DNA of 64,000 nt from DATJFQ01 sp035492775 (GCA_035492775.1 DATJIW010000080.1:1-64000); one strand, 5' to 3'; positions 17,998 through 26,700 are shown, counted from the stretch's first letter. Notes: a model not told the origin generated them from the sequence alone. Translations and numbers: made by a program.

Positions 17998-18486
17998 ATG
18001 CTTGCGCTGCGGTACGCCGCACTGCTGGCGCTCGTGGTGTGGGTCGGCGGGCTGCTCGCGCTGGGAGCGATCGCGGCGCCCGCGATCTTCGACGTAACGG
18101 CGTGGCGGCACACGCCGGATGGACGCGTGCTCGCCGGAGCGATTTTCGGCGAGACGCTGCGGCGCTTTCACTTCGTCTCGTATGCGGCAGGAGGCCTCCT
18201 GCTGCTGACGCTCGTCACCCGTGCCATTCTCGGGCCGCGTCCGCGCCGCTTCGCCTGGCGCGCCGCACTCGCAACCCTGATGCTCGCCGCGGCGCTCGTC
18301 AGCGGCATCGCCGTGACGTCGAGGATTGAATCGGTCCAGGCCTCCATCGGCGGGCCGGTGTCTGCGCTGAGCGAAACCGACGCGCGACGCGTGGCGTTCG
18401 GGCGTCTGCACGCGCTCTCGACCGGCCTCGCGCTCGTACCGATCGTCGGCGGGCTTGCCTTGATGTACTGGGAGTTGAAGGGATGA
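17998..18486 (+). CDS. DUF4149-type four-helix membrane protein
   Basis: 162 aa with four hydrophobic segments: residues ~5-30 (ALLALVVWVGGLLALG), ~58-80 (YAAGGLLLLTLVTRAI), ~88-110 (AALATLMLAAALVSGIAV) and ~140-158. The order, length and FGRLHALSTGLAL segment match the DUF4149 (TMEM205-like) family, whose function is unknown. CATAAT lies 9 bases upstream of the ATG with no Shine-Dalgarno. Its last bases overlap the GAF gene start (ATGA), making it the head of a five-gene run that includes isocitrate and proline dehydrogenases. Confidence 0.85.
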   Translation: MLALRYAALLALVVWVGGLLALGAIAAPAIFDVTAWRHTPDGRVLAGAIFGETLRRFHFVSYAAGGLLLLTLVTRAILGPRPRRFAWRAALATLMLAAALVSGIAVTSRIESVQASIGGPVSALSETDARRVAFGRLHALSTGLALVPIVGGLALMYWELKG

Positions 18487-18956
18487 CAGATATGGACCGC
18501 CGCGACCTCGCGACGGCAATCAGCTCGGCGATCGCCGCCGCTCCCGACGCGGACGCGGCGATGACGCAGGCCGTCGAGCTCCTCAAAGATGGCGTGCCGG
18601 ACTACACGTGGGTCGGCATCTACCTCATGGAAGGTGACCACGAGCTGGTGCTCGGCCCGTTCCGCGGCAAGCCGTCGCCCCACACACGGATCGCGCTCGG
18701 CAGCGGCATCTGCGGCGCCGCCGCGACCGAGAAGGCCACGATCGTGGTCGATGACGTGAATGCCGATGCTCGGTATCTGGCATGCAGCATCGAAACGAAA
18801 TCGGAGATCGTGGTCCCGATCATGGACGGCATGCGCGTGCTCGGCGAGATCGACATCGACAGCGACCGGCCCGCCGCGTTCGGGGCCGACGACCGGGCGC
18901 TGCTGGAGCCGATCGCCGCGCTGCTCGCCGACCGGCTCGTCGATCGCGAAGCGTGA
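18483..18956 (+). CDS. GAF-domain protein related to free methionine-(R)-sulfoxide reductase
   Basis: 157 aa, a stand-alone GAF domain. GSGICGAAA (Cys77) and YLACSIETKSEIVVP (Cys101) match the fRMsr signature blocks with the same 24-residue spacing as Cys94 and Cys118 of E. coli YebR/MsrC. The third, resolving Cys (ten residues before Cys77) is His67 here. It may therefore be a reductase using a different resolving thiol, or a redox or ligand-binding GAF protein. Translationally coupled to the DUF4149 gene by ATGA. Confidence 0.85.
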   Translation: MTDMDRRDLATAISSAIAAAPDADAAMTQAVELLKDGVPDYTWVGIYLMEGDHELVLGPFRGKPSPHTRIALGSGICGAAATEKATIVVDDVNADARYLACSIETKSEIVVPIMDGMRVLGEIDIDSDRPAAFGADDRALLEPIAALLADRLVDREA

Positions 18957-18973
18957 CCCTCGAATCGAGATCC

Positions 18974-19984
18974 ATGCACACGATTACGCTCATCCCCGGC
19001 GATGGCATCGGTCCGGAAGTGACCGAGGCGGTGCTGCGCATCTTCGTGGCGGCCGGCGTGCAGGTCGAGTGGGACCGCCAGGACGCCGGTGTCGTCGCGT
19101 TCCAACGGTTCGGTCAATCGCTGCCGGCGGAACTCCTCGACTCGGTGAAGCGCAACAAGGTCGCGCTGAAGGGTCCCGTCACGACGCCGATCGCGGAAGG
19201 CTTCACGAGCGTCAACGTCGGCCTCCGCAAGGCGCTCGACCTGTATGCGAACCTTCGTCCCGTCCACAACCTGCCGGGCATCAAGAGCCGGTTCGAGAAC
19301 GTGGACCTCGTGATCGTGCGCGAGAACACCGAAGATCTGTATGCAGGGCTCGAGCACCAGATCGTGCCCGGCATCGTCGAGAGCATCAAGATCATCACGG
19401 AACGGGCGTCGACGCGCATCGCGAAGTTCGCCTTCGAGCACGCGCGGAAATTCGGACGGAAACGCGTGACGGCGATCCACAAGGCGAACATCATGAAGCT
19501 GAGCGACGGTCTCTTCCTCGAGAGCGCCCGCAACGTCTCGCGCGAGTACACCGACGTCGGCTACGACGAGCGGATCGTCGATGCGGCGTGCATGCACCTC
19601 GTCATGCACCCCGAGCGGATGGACGTGCTGCTGCTGCCGAATCTCTACGGCGACATCGTGTCGGATCTGTGCGCGGGGCTCGTCGGCGGCCTGGGTGTCG
19701 TGCCGGGGGCGAACATCGGCGAGCACGCGGCGGTGTTCGAAGCGGTCCATGGAAGCGCGCCCGATATCGCAGATCAGAACCTCGCCAACCCGACGGCCCT
19801 GCTCCTCTCGGCATTACTCATGCTGGACTATCTTGGAGAGCGGGAGCGGGCCGAACGGATCCGCACCGCGCTCACGCGCGTGCTGACCGACGGCCGCGTC
19901 CGGACGCGGGACCTTGGGGGGACCGCCCGAACGACCGAATTCACCGATGCGATCTGCCGGGAAATCGAGAGCGCGGTGGTATAG
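18974..19984 (+). CDS. icd: NAD-dependent isocitrate dehydrogenase (isocitrate/isopropylmalate dehydrogenase family)
   Basis: Oxidatively decarboxylates isocitrate to 2-oxoglutarate in the TCA cycle (family knowledge). 336 aa, the size of the short NAD-type IDH/IPMDH group. It begins with TLIPGDGIGPEV. The substrate block RENTEDLYAGLEHQ points to isocitrate rather than isopropylmalate. NLYGDIVSDLCAGLVGGLG binds metal and substrate, and EAVHGSAPDIADQNLANP is the cofactor-side signature. ATG 18974 starts directly at the conserved first strand; a GTG at 18953 overlapping the upstream stop is possible. IPMDH or homoisocitrate dehydrogenase cannot be excluded. Confidence 0.88.
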   Translation: MHTITLIPGDGIGPEVTEAVLRIFVAAGVQVEWDRQDAGVVAFQRFGQSLPAELLDSVKRNKVALKGPVTTPIAEGFTSVNVGLRKALDLYANLRPVHNLPGIKSRFENVDLVIVRENTEDLYAGLEHQIVPGIVESIKIITERASTRIAKFAFEHARKFGRKRVTAIHKANIMKLSDGLFLESARNVSREYTDVGYDERIVDAACMHLVMHPERMDVLLLPNLYGDIVSDLCAGLVGGLGVVPGANIGEHAAVFEAVHGSAPDIADQNLANPTALLLSALLMLDYLGERERAERIRTALTRVLTDGRVRTRDLGGTARTTEFTDAICREIESAVV

Positions 19985-19985
19985 T
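19980..19985 (+). promoter_or_regulatory. -10-like element TATAGT upstream of the PlsB-like gene
   Basis: TATAGT ends 6 bases before the GTG at 19992 and no Shine-Dalgarno is present. It overlaps the isocitrate dehydrogenase TAG stop codon, so it may be partly coincidental. Confidence 0.3.
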
Positions 19986-19991
19986 TCAGTC

Positions 19992-21128
19992 GTGCTGGCG
20001 GACGACATCACCCAGGCGGTGCTCGCGCGCAAAGACGTCGCGAAGTACCTCCGGGGCGGCCACGGCCAGTCGGAACTCGAGGCGCGGGAGCGCATTACCG
20101 GCTACCTCGACGAACTGCGGACAACGCAGCGCTATCCGATCTACCGCGCACTCAAGCATCCGCTGTACCCCATCATCCTGCGGAAGATCCAGCGGATCGA
20201 CGAGCACGTCGAGATTCCGCAGCAGGCGACGCGCAAGGGCCGCGTCATCTATATCTCGAACCACAAAAGCCATCTCGACTATCTCGTCGAGCCGCTGGCG
20301 CTCGACGACAACGGCATCCGTCCGCCGGTGACCGCCGCGGGCATCAACCTGTTTGGCGGTGCGCTCGGCGTGCTCCATCGTCACGTCACCGGCGCCGTCC
20401 CGATCCGCCGCAACACGAAGGATCCCGCGTACCTCGTTACGTTGAAAGCGTACATCGCGGAACTCCTGCAGCGGCACGACCTGCTCTTCTATATCGAAGG
20501 CGGCCGCAGCTACACGGGGGAGCTGAAGGCGCCCAAGACGGGGCTGCTGCACGCGACGATGCAGGCGCAACTCGACGGCGTGGTGATCGTGCCGCTCGCC
20601 GTCGCGTACGACCTCGTACTGGAAGACCACATCCTCGCGCGCCAGGGCACGAAACGGGGCCAGCGTCCGTTCAGGCGCGAAGTGGCGGAGATGGTGCGCT
20701 ACGCGGTTCGATATGAATCGCGGGCCTTTACGACGTTCGGCACGCCGATTTCACTGACAGGCTACGACCCGGATTCGCGGCGCGACGTCATGGCGCTCGC
20801 GCACCACGTGAGGGACACCATCGGCCTCCTGTACAAAGTGCTGCCGACGGCTGTTGTCGCGGCGGCCATGCGGCCGTCGATCGTGCGGCGGGAGCTGGAG
20901 GCGCGGGCCGACGAGATCCTGGCAATCCTCAAAGACAGCCGCGCGAACCTCGGCGTCCGCAACGGGCGCGAAGCGGTGGAGAGCGGGGGGGCGATGCTCG
21001 AGGAACGCGGCGTGCTGCACGTCGATCGCACGGGCCGCTTCCGCGTCCGCGAGCGCAACGTCCTGCGCTACTACGCCCGGACGCTGCAGCACCTGCTCAG
21101 CGTACCGCGGGGCGGCCGCACGCATTAG
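19992..21128 (+). CDS. PlsB-like glycerol-3-phosphate acyltransferase
   Basis: 378 aa, about half the length of E. coli PlsB but with its catalytic core. It shows the acyltransferase HX4D motif in SNHKSHLDYL (His91-Asp96), an AAGINLFGG block, the glycerol-phosphate binding motif FYIEGGRSYTGE and a VPLAVAYD block. It probably transfers an acyl group to sn-1 of glycerol-3-phosphate, the first step of phospholipid synthesis, at the inner face of the membrane. GTG 19992 avoids overlap with isocitrate dehydrogenase and is preceded by TATAGT rather than a Shine-Dalgarno. The proline dehydrogenase follows 10 bases later. Confidence 0.85.
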   Translation: MLADDITQAVLARKDVAKYLRGGHGQSELEARERITGYLDELRTTQRYPIYRALKHPLYPIILRKIQRIDEHVEIPQQATRKGRVIYISNHKSHLDYLVEPLALDDNGIRPPVTAAGINLFGGALGVLHRHVTGAVPIRRNTKDPAYLVTLKAYIAELLQRHDLLFYIEGGRSYTGELKAPKTGLLHATMQAQLDGVVIVPLAVAYDLVLEDHILARQGTKRGQRPFRREVAEMVRYAVRYESRAFTTFGTPISLTGYDPDSRRDVMALAHHVRDTIGLLYKVLPTAVVAAAMRPSIVRRELEARADEILAILKDSRANLGVRNGREAVESGGAMLEERGVLHVDRTGRFRVRERNVLRYYARTLQHLLSVPRGGRTH

Positions 21129-21138
21129 CCCGCGTCCA

Positions 21139-22074
21139 GTGCTCGACGCCCTGTCAAAGGCTTTCTTCCATTTACTCGCGGGCAGCTCGTCGCTCAAGCG
21201 GATGGCGTCGAGGTACGGCATGCGGCCCGGCGGAGGGTTCGCCAGGCGCTTCATCGCCGGCGAAGATCTTCACGAAGCGGTAGCCGCCGCCCGCGTTCTT
21301 CAGGCGAGCGGACTCTCTATCACCCTCGACTATCTTGGCGAGAGCGTCGCCTCGGCAGCCGAAGCGGACGCGGCGACGCGCGCATACGTCGGCGTCATCC
21401 AGGAGATCGCCGCGTCGGGGGTCGAGCGGAATATTTCCCTCAAGCTGACGCAGCTCGGACTCACGATCGACCGCGCCACGTGCGTGGACAATCTCCGGCG
21501 CATTCTCGATGCGGCGCAGCCGGGCGGATTCTTCGTGCGGATCGACATGGAGGATTCGACCTTCACCGCCGTCACCCTGGACGTCTTCGAGACGATGTGG
21601 CAGCAGGGGTATCGGAACGCCGGTGTCGTCCTGCAGTCGTATCTCCAGCGCAGCGAGCAGGATGCGACCCGGATGAACGACCTTGGGGCTCGCGTGAGGC
21701 TCGTGAAGGGAGCCTATAAAGAGCCGAAGGAGGTTGCGTTCCAGTCCAAAGCGGACGTGGACGCTGCCTACGTCCGGATCATGCAGCAGCTGCTGCTGAA
21801 GGGAACCTTCCCGGCCATCGCGACGCACGATCCCGCGATGATCGACGCGACGCGGGCGTTTGCACGCGGGCAGGCCATCGCGCCTTCGCGCTTCGAGTTC
21901 CAGATGCTCTATGGCATCCGCCGCGACCTGCAGGCAGCGCTGCACGCGGACGGATGGGGGATGCGCGTCTACGTTCCATTCGGCCGTGAATGGTTCCCTT
22001 ACTTCATGCGGCGGCTGGCGGAGCGGCCCGCAAACGTCGGTTTCGTAATCCGGGGAATACTCCGGGACCGGTAG
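21139..22074 (+). CDS. Proline dehydrogenase (monofunctional, FAD-dependent)
   Basis: 311 aa beta/alpha-barrel of the PRODH type, oxidising L-proline to pyrroline-5-carboxylate with FAD. Diagnostic blocks are ISLKLTQLGL, FFVRIDMEDS, LQSYLQRSEQDA, VRLVKGAYKEPKEV, ATHDPAMI and the C-terminal FQMLYGIR followed by RVYVPFGREWFPYFMRRLAERPAN. It is the short monofunctional enzyme, not a PutA fusion; no P5C dehydrogenase is in the window. The start GTG 21139 is 10 bases after the PlsB-like gene, so the two are probably cotranscribed. Confidence 0.95.
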   Translation: MLDALSKAFFHLLAGSSSLKRMASRYGMRPGGGFARRFIAGEDLHEAVAAARVLQASGLSITLDYLGESVASAAEADAATRAYVGVIQEIAASGVERNISLKLTQLGLTIDRATCVDNLRRILDAAQPGGFFVRIDMEDSTFTAVTLDVFETMWQQGYRNAGVVLQSYLQRSEQDATRMNDLGARVRLVKGAYKEPKEVAFQSKADVDAAYVRIMQQLLLKGTFPAIATHDPAMIDATRAFARGQAIAPSRFEFQMLYGIRRDLQAALHADGWGMRVYVPFGREWFPYFMRRLAERPANVGFVIRGILRDR

Positions 22075-22173
22075 CCTGTAAGCCCTTACGTACCATCCCT
22101 TCCGGATACCGTCGAGCTGTCCCTCCCATTTCCACATCTGCCGGCCTGTCGCCGTAAGTGAAGGAAAAATCGC

Positions 22174-22188
22174 TGGCACCCCTCTTGA
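22174..22188 (+). promoter_or_regulatory. Candidate sigma54 (-24/-12) promoter
   Basis: TGGCAC at 22174-22179, five bases, then TTGA at 22185-22188. The GG and the -12 G have the obligatory 10-base spacing, with GA in place of the usual GC at -12. It lies about 75 bases upstream of the small Cys-protein gene at 22263 in a 188-base gap. A sigma54 activator is encoded in this window. Confidence 0.5.
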
Positions 22189-22262
22189 TATGCCTGAGCC
22201 ACGAGGGAGGAGCGGAACGGTTCAGGCTCGTTCGGCGTCCTTAGGTAGAAAGGGTGACTCCG

Positions 22263-22556
22263 ATGGTGACCGATTATCCCCAGCAGCTCACAGCAACGAC
22301 GGAGGTTAACGAGCGCGCGGCGTCCAGCGTGATGGAGCGTGCGATCGGACGTCTCAGCCAGGTATTTTGCGGCTTCCGCGGCCACGACTCAGTGCTGCAC
22401 TTCGAAGGCAACCGGGTCATGATGCGGTGCACGTCGTGCGGCCACGACAGCCCCGGCTGGGAGATCACCGGTCGCGGTCCGCGGAAGCGCTACGAGGGCG
22501 ACGCTCGCCGTCATCTCCTCAAACCGCAGCGGCTGGTGCTCCGAAAAACGGCCTGA
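22263..22556 (+). CDS. Small zinc-ribbon-like protein of unknown function
   Basis: 97 aa and not assigned to a named family. Cys36 with His41, and Cys56/Cys59 in MMRCTSCGHDSPGWEI, could form one metal site. The C-terminus is strongly basic (GPRKRYEGDARRH, then LKPQRLVLRK), suggesting nucleic-acid or ribosome contact (inference). The ATG follows AAAGGG at a proper distance; an in-frame GTG at 22254 would be too close to it. It stands alone behind a sigma54-like promoter, so it may respond to nitrogen or stress signalling. Confidence 0.72.
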   Translation: MVTDYPQQLTATTEVNERAASSVMERAIGRLSQVFCGFRGHDSVLHFEGNRVMMRCTSCGHDSPGWEITGRGPRKRYEGDARRHLLKPQRLVLRKTA

Positions 22557-22586
22557 ATCCGCAGGGTTTCTGCGAAACGCGCGACC

Positions 22587-23738
22587 CTAGACCGCTGGCT
22601 GGCCGCCGCACCATGCCAGCGCCATTTCGGCCAGCACATCGCGGCACGTGAGAACGTCGTTTACGACGACGAATTCCTCGGTGCTGTGGAGACCGGCACC
22701 GCCGGGACCGTAGAGGACCGACGGAACTCCGGCGCCCGCGAGGACCGCGGCATCTGTCCAGAAACTCATACCTCCGAAGGCCTGCACACGATGCGTGACG
22801 CGCCCGGCTGCGGCGGCCAGTGTCTCTCCCACCGCGTGCCGCGGGGGCAGTTCGTAGGCAGGACGCGAGAACAGCAGCCGCGCCTCGGCATCGAAAGCGG
22901 GGTCTTCGGAGCGGAGCGCTGTCAGGATTTCGTCTAGCTCCCGCCAGACTAATTGGACGGTTTCACCGGGAATCGTCCGCCGTTCCAGCTTCAGCACGCA
23001 CCGGTCGGGATAGCTGCTCAACTCGCGCCCGCCGGCGATTATCGAGGCGTGGGCCGACGCCGTTCCCAGCAGCGCGTGGGGCGTCGAAGACTGTAATCGG
23101 CGAGTGAGCGCCTCCAGTCTCGAGAGTACGCGTCCCATGTACAGAATCGCGTCGCGGCCGTCTGCGGGGCGGCTGCCATGAGCGGCGCGGCCGCGCGTTT
23201 CCACTTCGAGCCACGCGAACCCCTTGTGCGCGACCGCGATCTGCAGGTCGGTGGGCTCGGTCACGATGCCGGCGTCGGCCTTCCATTCGCGCACGAGCGC
23301 GTCCGCTCCGCAGCTTGCGTACTCCTCGTCCACGACGGCGGCGATGATCAGACGGCCCGTCGGCAGGCCGTGCTCCGCTACGACCCGGGCGGCGTCGATC
23401 ATGGCGGCCACGCCCCCTTTCATGTCCTGGGCGCCGCGGCCGTACAGTCGTCCATCGCGTTCGACCGGCGAGAAGGGAGCGGTCATCCCCGCGACGCCGA
23501 CCGTGTCGATATGGCCGCACAGCATCAGGGATGGACCCGGCGCGCGGCCGTCGAGCACTCCAATGATGTTGGCGCGGTCGCCGTCAGCGGTCTGGCGGAT
23601 CACGTCGAGTCCAATCCGGCGAAGATGCTCGGCGATGGCGTTCCCGATCTCCGTTTCACCGGCGGCGCCGGGGACGAGCGCTGGATTGACCGAATCAATT
23701 GCGACGAGATCGCGCAGCAGCGAGATGGCAGGGTCCAT
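22587..23738 (-). CDS. M20-family peptidase / ArgE-DapE-type deacylase
   Basis: 383 aa dinuclear zinc hydrolase. Metal and catalytic residues are visible in LCGHIDTVGV, GRGAQDMKGG and the general base DEEYASCGA; ATP-independent deacylation or peptide cleavage is the family reaction. The lid (dimerisation) domain spans ~170-280, with the conserved His in RAAHGSRP. The late His lies in GGAGLHSTEEFV. Whether it acts on acetylornithine, succinyl-diaminopimelate or a dipeptide cannot be decided. Divergent from the SDR gene and convergent with the small Cys protein. Confidence 0.9.
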   Translation of the reverse strand: MDPAISLLRDLVAIDSVNPALVPGAAGETEIGNAIAEHLRRIGLDVIRQTADGDRANIIGVLDGRAPGPSLMLCGHIDTVGVAGMTAPFSPVERDGRLYGRGAQDMKGGVAAMIDAARVVAEHGLPTGRLIIAAVVDEEYASCGADALVREWKADAGIVTEPTDLQIAVAHKGFAWLEVETRGRAAHGSRPADGRDAILYMGRVLSRLEALTRRLQSSTPHALLGTASAHASIIAGGRELSSYPDRCVLKLERRTIPGETVQLVWRELDEILTALRSEDPAFDAEARLLFSRPAYELPPRHAVGETLAAAAGRVTHRVQAFGGMSFWTDAAVLAGAGVPSVLYGPGGAGLHSTEEFVVVNDVLTCRDVLAEMALAWCGGQPAV

Positions 23739-23802
23739 ATTCAGGCGGGCGATTCATCATATTCCACCGGCGACGACGGAGACGACCGACAACGGACGAC
23801 GA

Positions 23803-23808
23803 TAGTAT
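23803..23808 (+). promoter_or_regulatory. -10-like element TAGTAT upstream of the SDR gene
   Basis: TAGTAT ends 5 bases before ATG 23814 and 8 before ATG 23817, with no Shine-Dalgarno, fitting a leaderless mRNA. The 30 bases before it are rich in GGACGAC-like words, related to the heptads inside the sulfatase gene. Confidence 0.4.
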
Positions 23809-23813
23809 TACGA

Positions 23814-24620
23814 ATGATGTCTCTCGCGGGAAAGGTCGCCGTGATCACCGGGGCGTCGTCAGGCATCGGACTGGCGTGCGCGCACGAGTTCGCGCGGCGC
23901 GGGGCCGCCGTCGTCCTCGGCGCGCGCCGTAAGGACCGTCTCGACGAAGCCGTCGACGAGATCACGCGGTCTGGTGGACGCGCGACCGCGCTCGCCGTCG
24001 ACGTCACGCGGGAAGCAGACGTCGATGCGCTCGTCGGTGAAGCGACATCGCGGTTCGGCCGCCTCGACGTGATGCTGTGCAACGCGGGATTCGGCTATTA
24101 CGGAACGCTCGAACAGACGCCGCCCGCGACGATGCGGGAGATGATGGACGTCAATTACATGGGCACGTTTGTCGGCGCGCGTGCGGCCATGCCGATCTTC
24201 CGCGCTCAGCAGAGCGGTCATCTGATTTTCGTCTCCTCCATCGTGGCCCGGCGGGGCATCGCATTCATGGGGGGATATACGGCAACGAAGGCGGCGCAGT
24301 CGGGGCTTGCCGAAGCGCTCAGGGCAGAGTTCGTCGGGACGCCGATCCACGTGACGTGCGTCTACCCGGTCTCGACGGAGACCGAGTTCCGCGACGCGAT
24401 GGTGCGCCACTCCGGGCACAGGATCACAGGCCTTGGCCCGCGACAACCCGTCGAACTCGTCGCGCGGGCCATCGCGGACTGCGTCGAACGGCCGCGCCCG
24501 GAAGTGTATCCACACGCGAAGTCCCGCGCGCTTGGCATCATTTCGCTGCTCGCGCCCGCCCTCACTGACCGCTTCGTACGCAAGTTCGCGCGGCGCCGCG
24601 ACGCGGCGGCGGAATCGTGA
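23814..24620 (+). CDS. Short-chain dehydrogenase/reductase
   Basis: 268 aa classical SDR. The NAD(P) motif TGASSGIG is at residues 12-19, the NAG motif reads LCNAGFG, the catalytic Ser is in VSSIVARRG, and Tyr155/Lys159 lie in GYTATKAAQ. The basic pair in GARRKDR after the second strand suggests an NADP(H) preference. The substrate cannot be inferred. Two Met codons open the gene (23814, 23817). Its stop overlaps the GTG of the CCA-adding enzyme (GTGA), so expression is coupled. Confidence 0.92.
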   Translation: MMSLAGKVAVITGASSGIGLACAHEFARRGAAVVLGARRKDRLDEAVDEITRSGGRATALAVDVTREADVDALVGEATSRFGRLDVMLCNAGFGYYGTLEQTPPATMREMMDVNYMGTFVGARAAMPIFRAQQSGHLIFVSSIVARRGIAFMGGYTATKAAQSGLAEALRAEFVGTPIHVTCVYPVSTETEFRDAMVRHSGHRITGLGPRQPVELVARAIADCVERPRPEVYPHAKSRALGIISLLAPALTDRFVRKFARRRDAAAES

Positions 24621-25999
24621 TCGCGGGCGACCCCTTCGCCACCGCGCGGGCTCTGGCGCGCGCGGTCCGCGACGAGGGCGGACGCGCGCTGATCGTCGGC
24701 GGATGGGTCCGCGATCGCCTGCTCGGCCTCGAATGCAAGGACATCGATGTCGAGGTCTTCGGCGTCGAAGCCGAGGCACTGAAGAACCTCCTCGGCGCGT
24801 TCGGCTCCGTCAATACCGTAGGAGAAAGCTTCACCGTCTACAAAGTCGCCGAACTGGACGTGTCGCTCCCTCGACGCGAGTCGAAGGTGGGCCGCGGCCA
24901 CAAGGCGTTCGCGGTCGCCGGCGAGCCGGGGCTGTCGATCGAGGAAGCCGCGCGCCGGCGCGATTTCACGATCAACGCGATTTCGTGGGACCCCCTGACC
25001 GGCGAGTACCTCGACCCGTTCGGCGGCCGTCAGGACCTCGAACGACGTGTGCTCCGCGCCGTCGATTCACGGACGTTCGGCGAGGATAGTCTGCGGGTGC
25101 TTCGCGCGATGCAGTTCGCGGCGCGCTTCGAGTTCGCGATCGATCCCGGCACGAGGGCCATCTGCGAGCGCATCGATGTGAGCGATCTGCCGCCGGAGCG
25201 GATCTGGGGAGAGATCGAGAAACTGCTCTTGAAGGCGCGGCGGCCGTCCATCGGATTCGCGCTCGGGCTGGAATTGGGTGTCATTGCGCGGCTCTTTCCC
25301 GAAATGCTCACGCTCGTGGACTGCCCGCAAGAACCGGAGTGGCATCCTGAAGGCGACGTCTGGGTGCACACGCTGCTCGTGATCGACGAGGCCCGGAAAC
25401 GGATCGACGACCTCGGATATCCGGAGCAGGTCACCGTCATGCTCGGCGCGGTCTGCCACGATCTCGGCAAACCGGCGACGACCGCTTTCATCGATGGCCG
25501 GATCCGATCGCTCGAGCACGAGGAGGAAGGGGTCAAACCTTCGGTGTCGCTGCTGGATCGACTCAACCTCCACACGCTGCAGGGCTACGACGTGCGGCGC
25601 CAGGTCCTGGGAATCGTGGCCAACCATCTCAAGCCGGGGATGTTTTTCAAATCCGAGCCAAAGGCTGGCGACGGAGCGTTCCGCCGCCTCGCGCAGAAGG
25701 TCGACCTCGACCTGCTGGCGCGGGTCGCCAAAGCCGACTGCGAGGGCCGCGGCGGCGGGTTCGATTGTTCGGCGATGGACTGGTTCGTCGAACGTGCGCG
25801 GGCGCTCGGCGTCGAACACGAGCCGCCGAAGCCGCTCGTTCTCGGACGGCACCTGCTGCAGCTCGGAATGCGACCCGGTCCGTCGATCGGTGAGGTGCTG
25901 AAGGAAGTGTACGAGCGACAGCTCGATGGAACGGTCGCCACGTTCGACGACGCGTTCGCGCTCGCAGGCCGGATCGCGCGGGAGAGGCAGCTATACTGA
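24617..25999 (+). CDS. cca: CCA-adding tRNA nucleotidyltransferase with HD domain
   Basis: 460 aa. The nucleotidyltransferase head has VGGWVRDRLLG and the catalytic pair DIDVEVFG. RRRDFTINAISWD and EDSLRVLRAMQFAARF follow as in class II CCA and poly(A) enzymes. Residues ~255-360 form an HD domain (AVCHDLGKP, ANHLKPG), so it may also carry phosphodiesterase or phosphatase activity. It adds or repairs the 3' CCA of tRNA; a poly(A) polymerase role cannot be excluded by sequence alone. The start is GTG, overlapping the SDR stop. Confidence 0.93.
   Translation: MIAGDPFATARALARAVRDEGGRALIVGGWVRDRLLGLECKDIDVEVFGVEAEALKNLLGAFGSVNTVGESFTVYKVAELDVSLPRRESKVGRGHKAFAVAGEPGLSIEEAARRRDFTINAISWDPLTGEYLDPFGGRQDLERRVLRAVDSRTFGEDSLRVLRAMQFAARFEFAIDPGTRAICERIDVSDLPPERIWGEIEKLLLKARRPSIGFALGLELGVIARLFPEMLTLVDCPQEPEWHPEGDVWVHTLLVIDEARKRIDDLGYPEQVTVMLGAVCHDLGKPATTAFIDGRIRSLEHEEEGVKPSVSLLDRLNLHTLQGYDVRRQVLGIVANHLKPGMFFKSEPKAGDGAFRRLAQKVDLDLLARVAKADCEGRGGGFDCSAMDWFVERARALGVEHEPPKPLVLGRHLLQLGMRPGPSIGEVLKEVYERQLDGTVATFDDAFALAGRIARERQLY
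25992..25997 (+). promoter_or_regulatory. -10-like element TATACT upstream of the barrel-like protein
   Basis: TATACT ends 7 bases before GTG 26005 and spans the last codons of the CCA gene. There is no Shine-Dalgarno, so the transcript may be leaderless. Confidence 0.35.
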
Positions 26000-26004
26000 G
26001 CGCG

Positions 26005-26694
26005 GTGCTGGGCCTTACGTCATCGTCTTCTCGCACGGCCGCCGTGCTGACGTTCGCACTTGCGGCGATCCTTCCCTCCATCGCTTCGGCGCAGCAGCAG
26101 CAGGAACCGATCGGGATGTTTGCGGCTGACGTGCGCGGCGTGTTCGCGCGGCACAAGCAGGAGCCGAGCGTCGCGACGGACCTCAACGTCACGCCGGCGA
26201 ACCTGCCGACGCGCAGCTTCGGTTTCGCCGCAGGCGCGCAGGTCTATCCGGTGCATGCGGGAAAGGTCACGCTCGGGTTCGGAGCGCACTTCGTCGTCGC
26301 CCGCGGCAGCGAGACGCTCGAGCCTCCGCCGCCGGGGACGTCCACGGGGACCATGCCGTCGACGGTGACGTACGGCACGGTCCGGAGGCATTTCACCTCA
26401 TTCGCGCCGGAGGTTTCGCTGAACTTCGGCCACAAGAACGGCTGGAGCTACATCAGCGGCGGCCTCGGCCGATCGAAGCTCTATCTCGACAGGGCCGACA
26501 TTCCGGCGAGCGGCACGCCAGGACGGCAGACGATCAACTACGGCGCCGGCGCCCGCTGGTTCAACACCCACCACCTCGCCTTTTCAGTCGACGTGCGCTG
26601 GTACTCCGTCGCGGAGCAACTGGCGACCGCGACCGTGGTCGCGCAACCTCGGACGACGCTGCTGGTGTTGAGCGGAGGTATCTCGCTGAAATGA
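26005..26694 (+). CDS. Exported beta-barrel-like protein of unknown function
   Basis: 229 aa. A signal peptide ends near ILPSIASAQ. The mature part has alternating strands with aromatic girdles and Gly turns (FGFAAGAQVYPVHAGK, SLNFGHKNGWSYISGGLG, INYGAGARWF, FSVDVRWYSV) and ends in a beta strand (LLVLSGGISLK), a pattern of small 8-strand outer-membrane barrels. No named family recognised. GTG 26005 follows the CCA gene by 5 bases; translation may begin on a leaderless mRNA. A heptad-repeat array follows the stop. Confidence 0.72.
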   Translation: MLGLTSSSSRTAAVLTFALAAILPSIASAQQQQEPIGMFAADVRGVFARHKQEPSVATDLNVTPANLPTRSFGFAAGAQVYPVHAGKVTLGFGAHFVVARGSETLEPPPPGTSTGTMPSTVTYGTVRRHFTSFAPEVSLNFGHKNGWSYISGGLGRSKLYLDRADIPASGTPGRQTINYGAGARWFNTHHLAFSVDVRWYSVAEQLATATVVAQPRTTLLVLSGGISLK

Positions 26695-26700
26695 AATAAT

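Noticed and set aside
22078..22089. Hairpin GTAAG-CC-CTTAC after the proline dehydrogenase gene
   Set aside because: Five-base arms with a 2-base loop cannot form a stable terminator.
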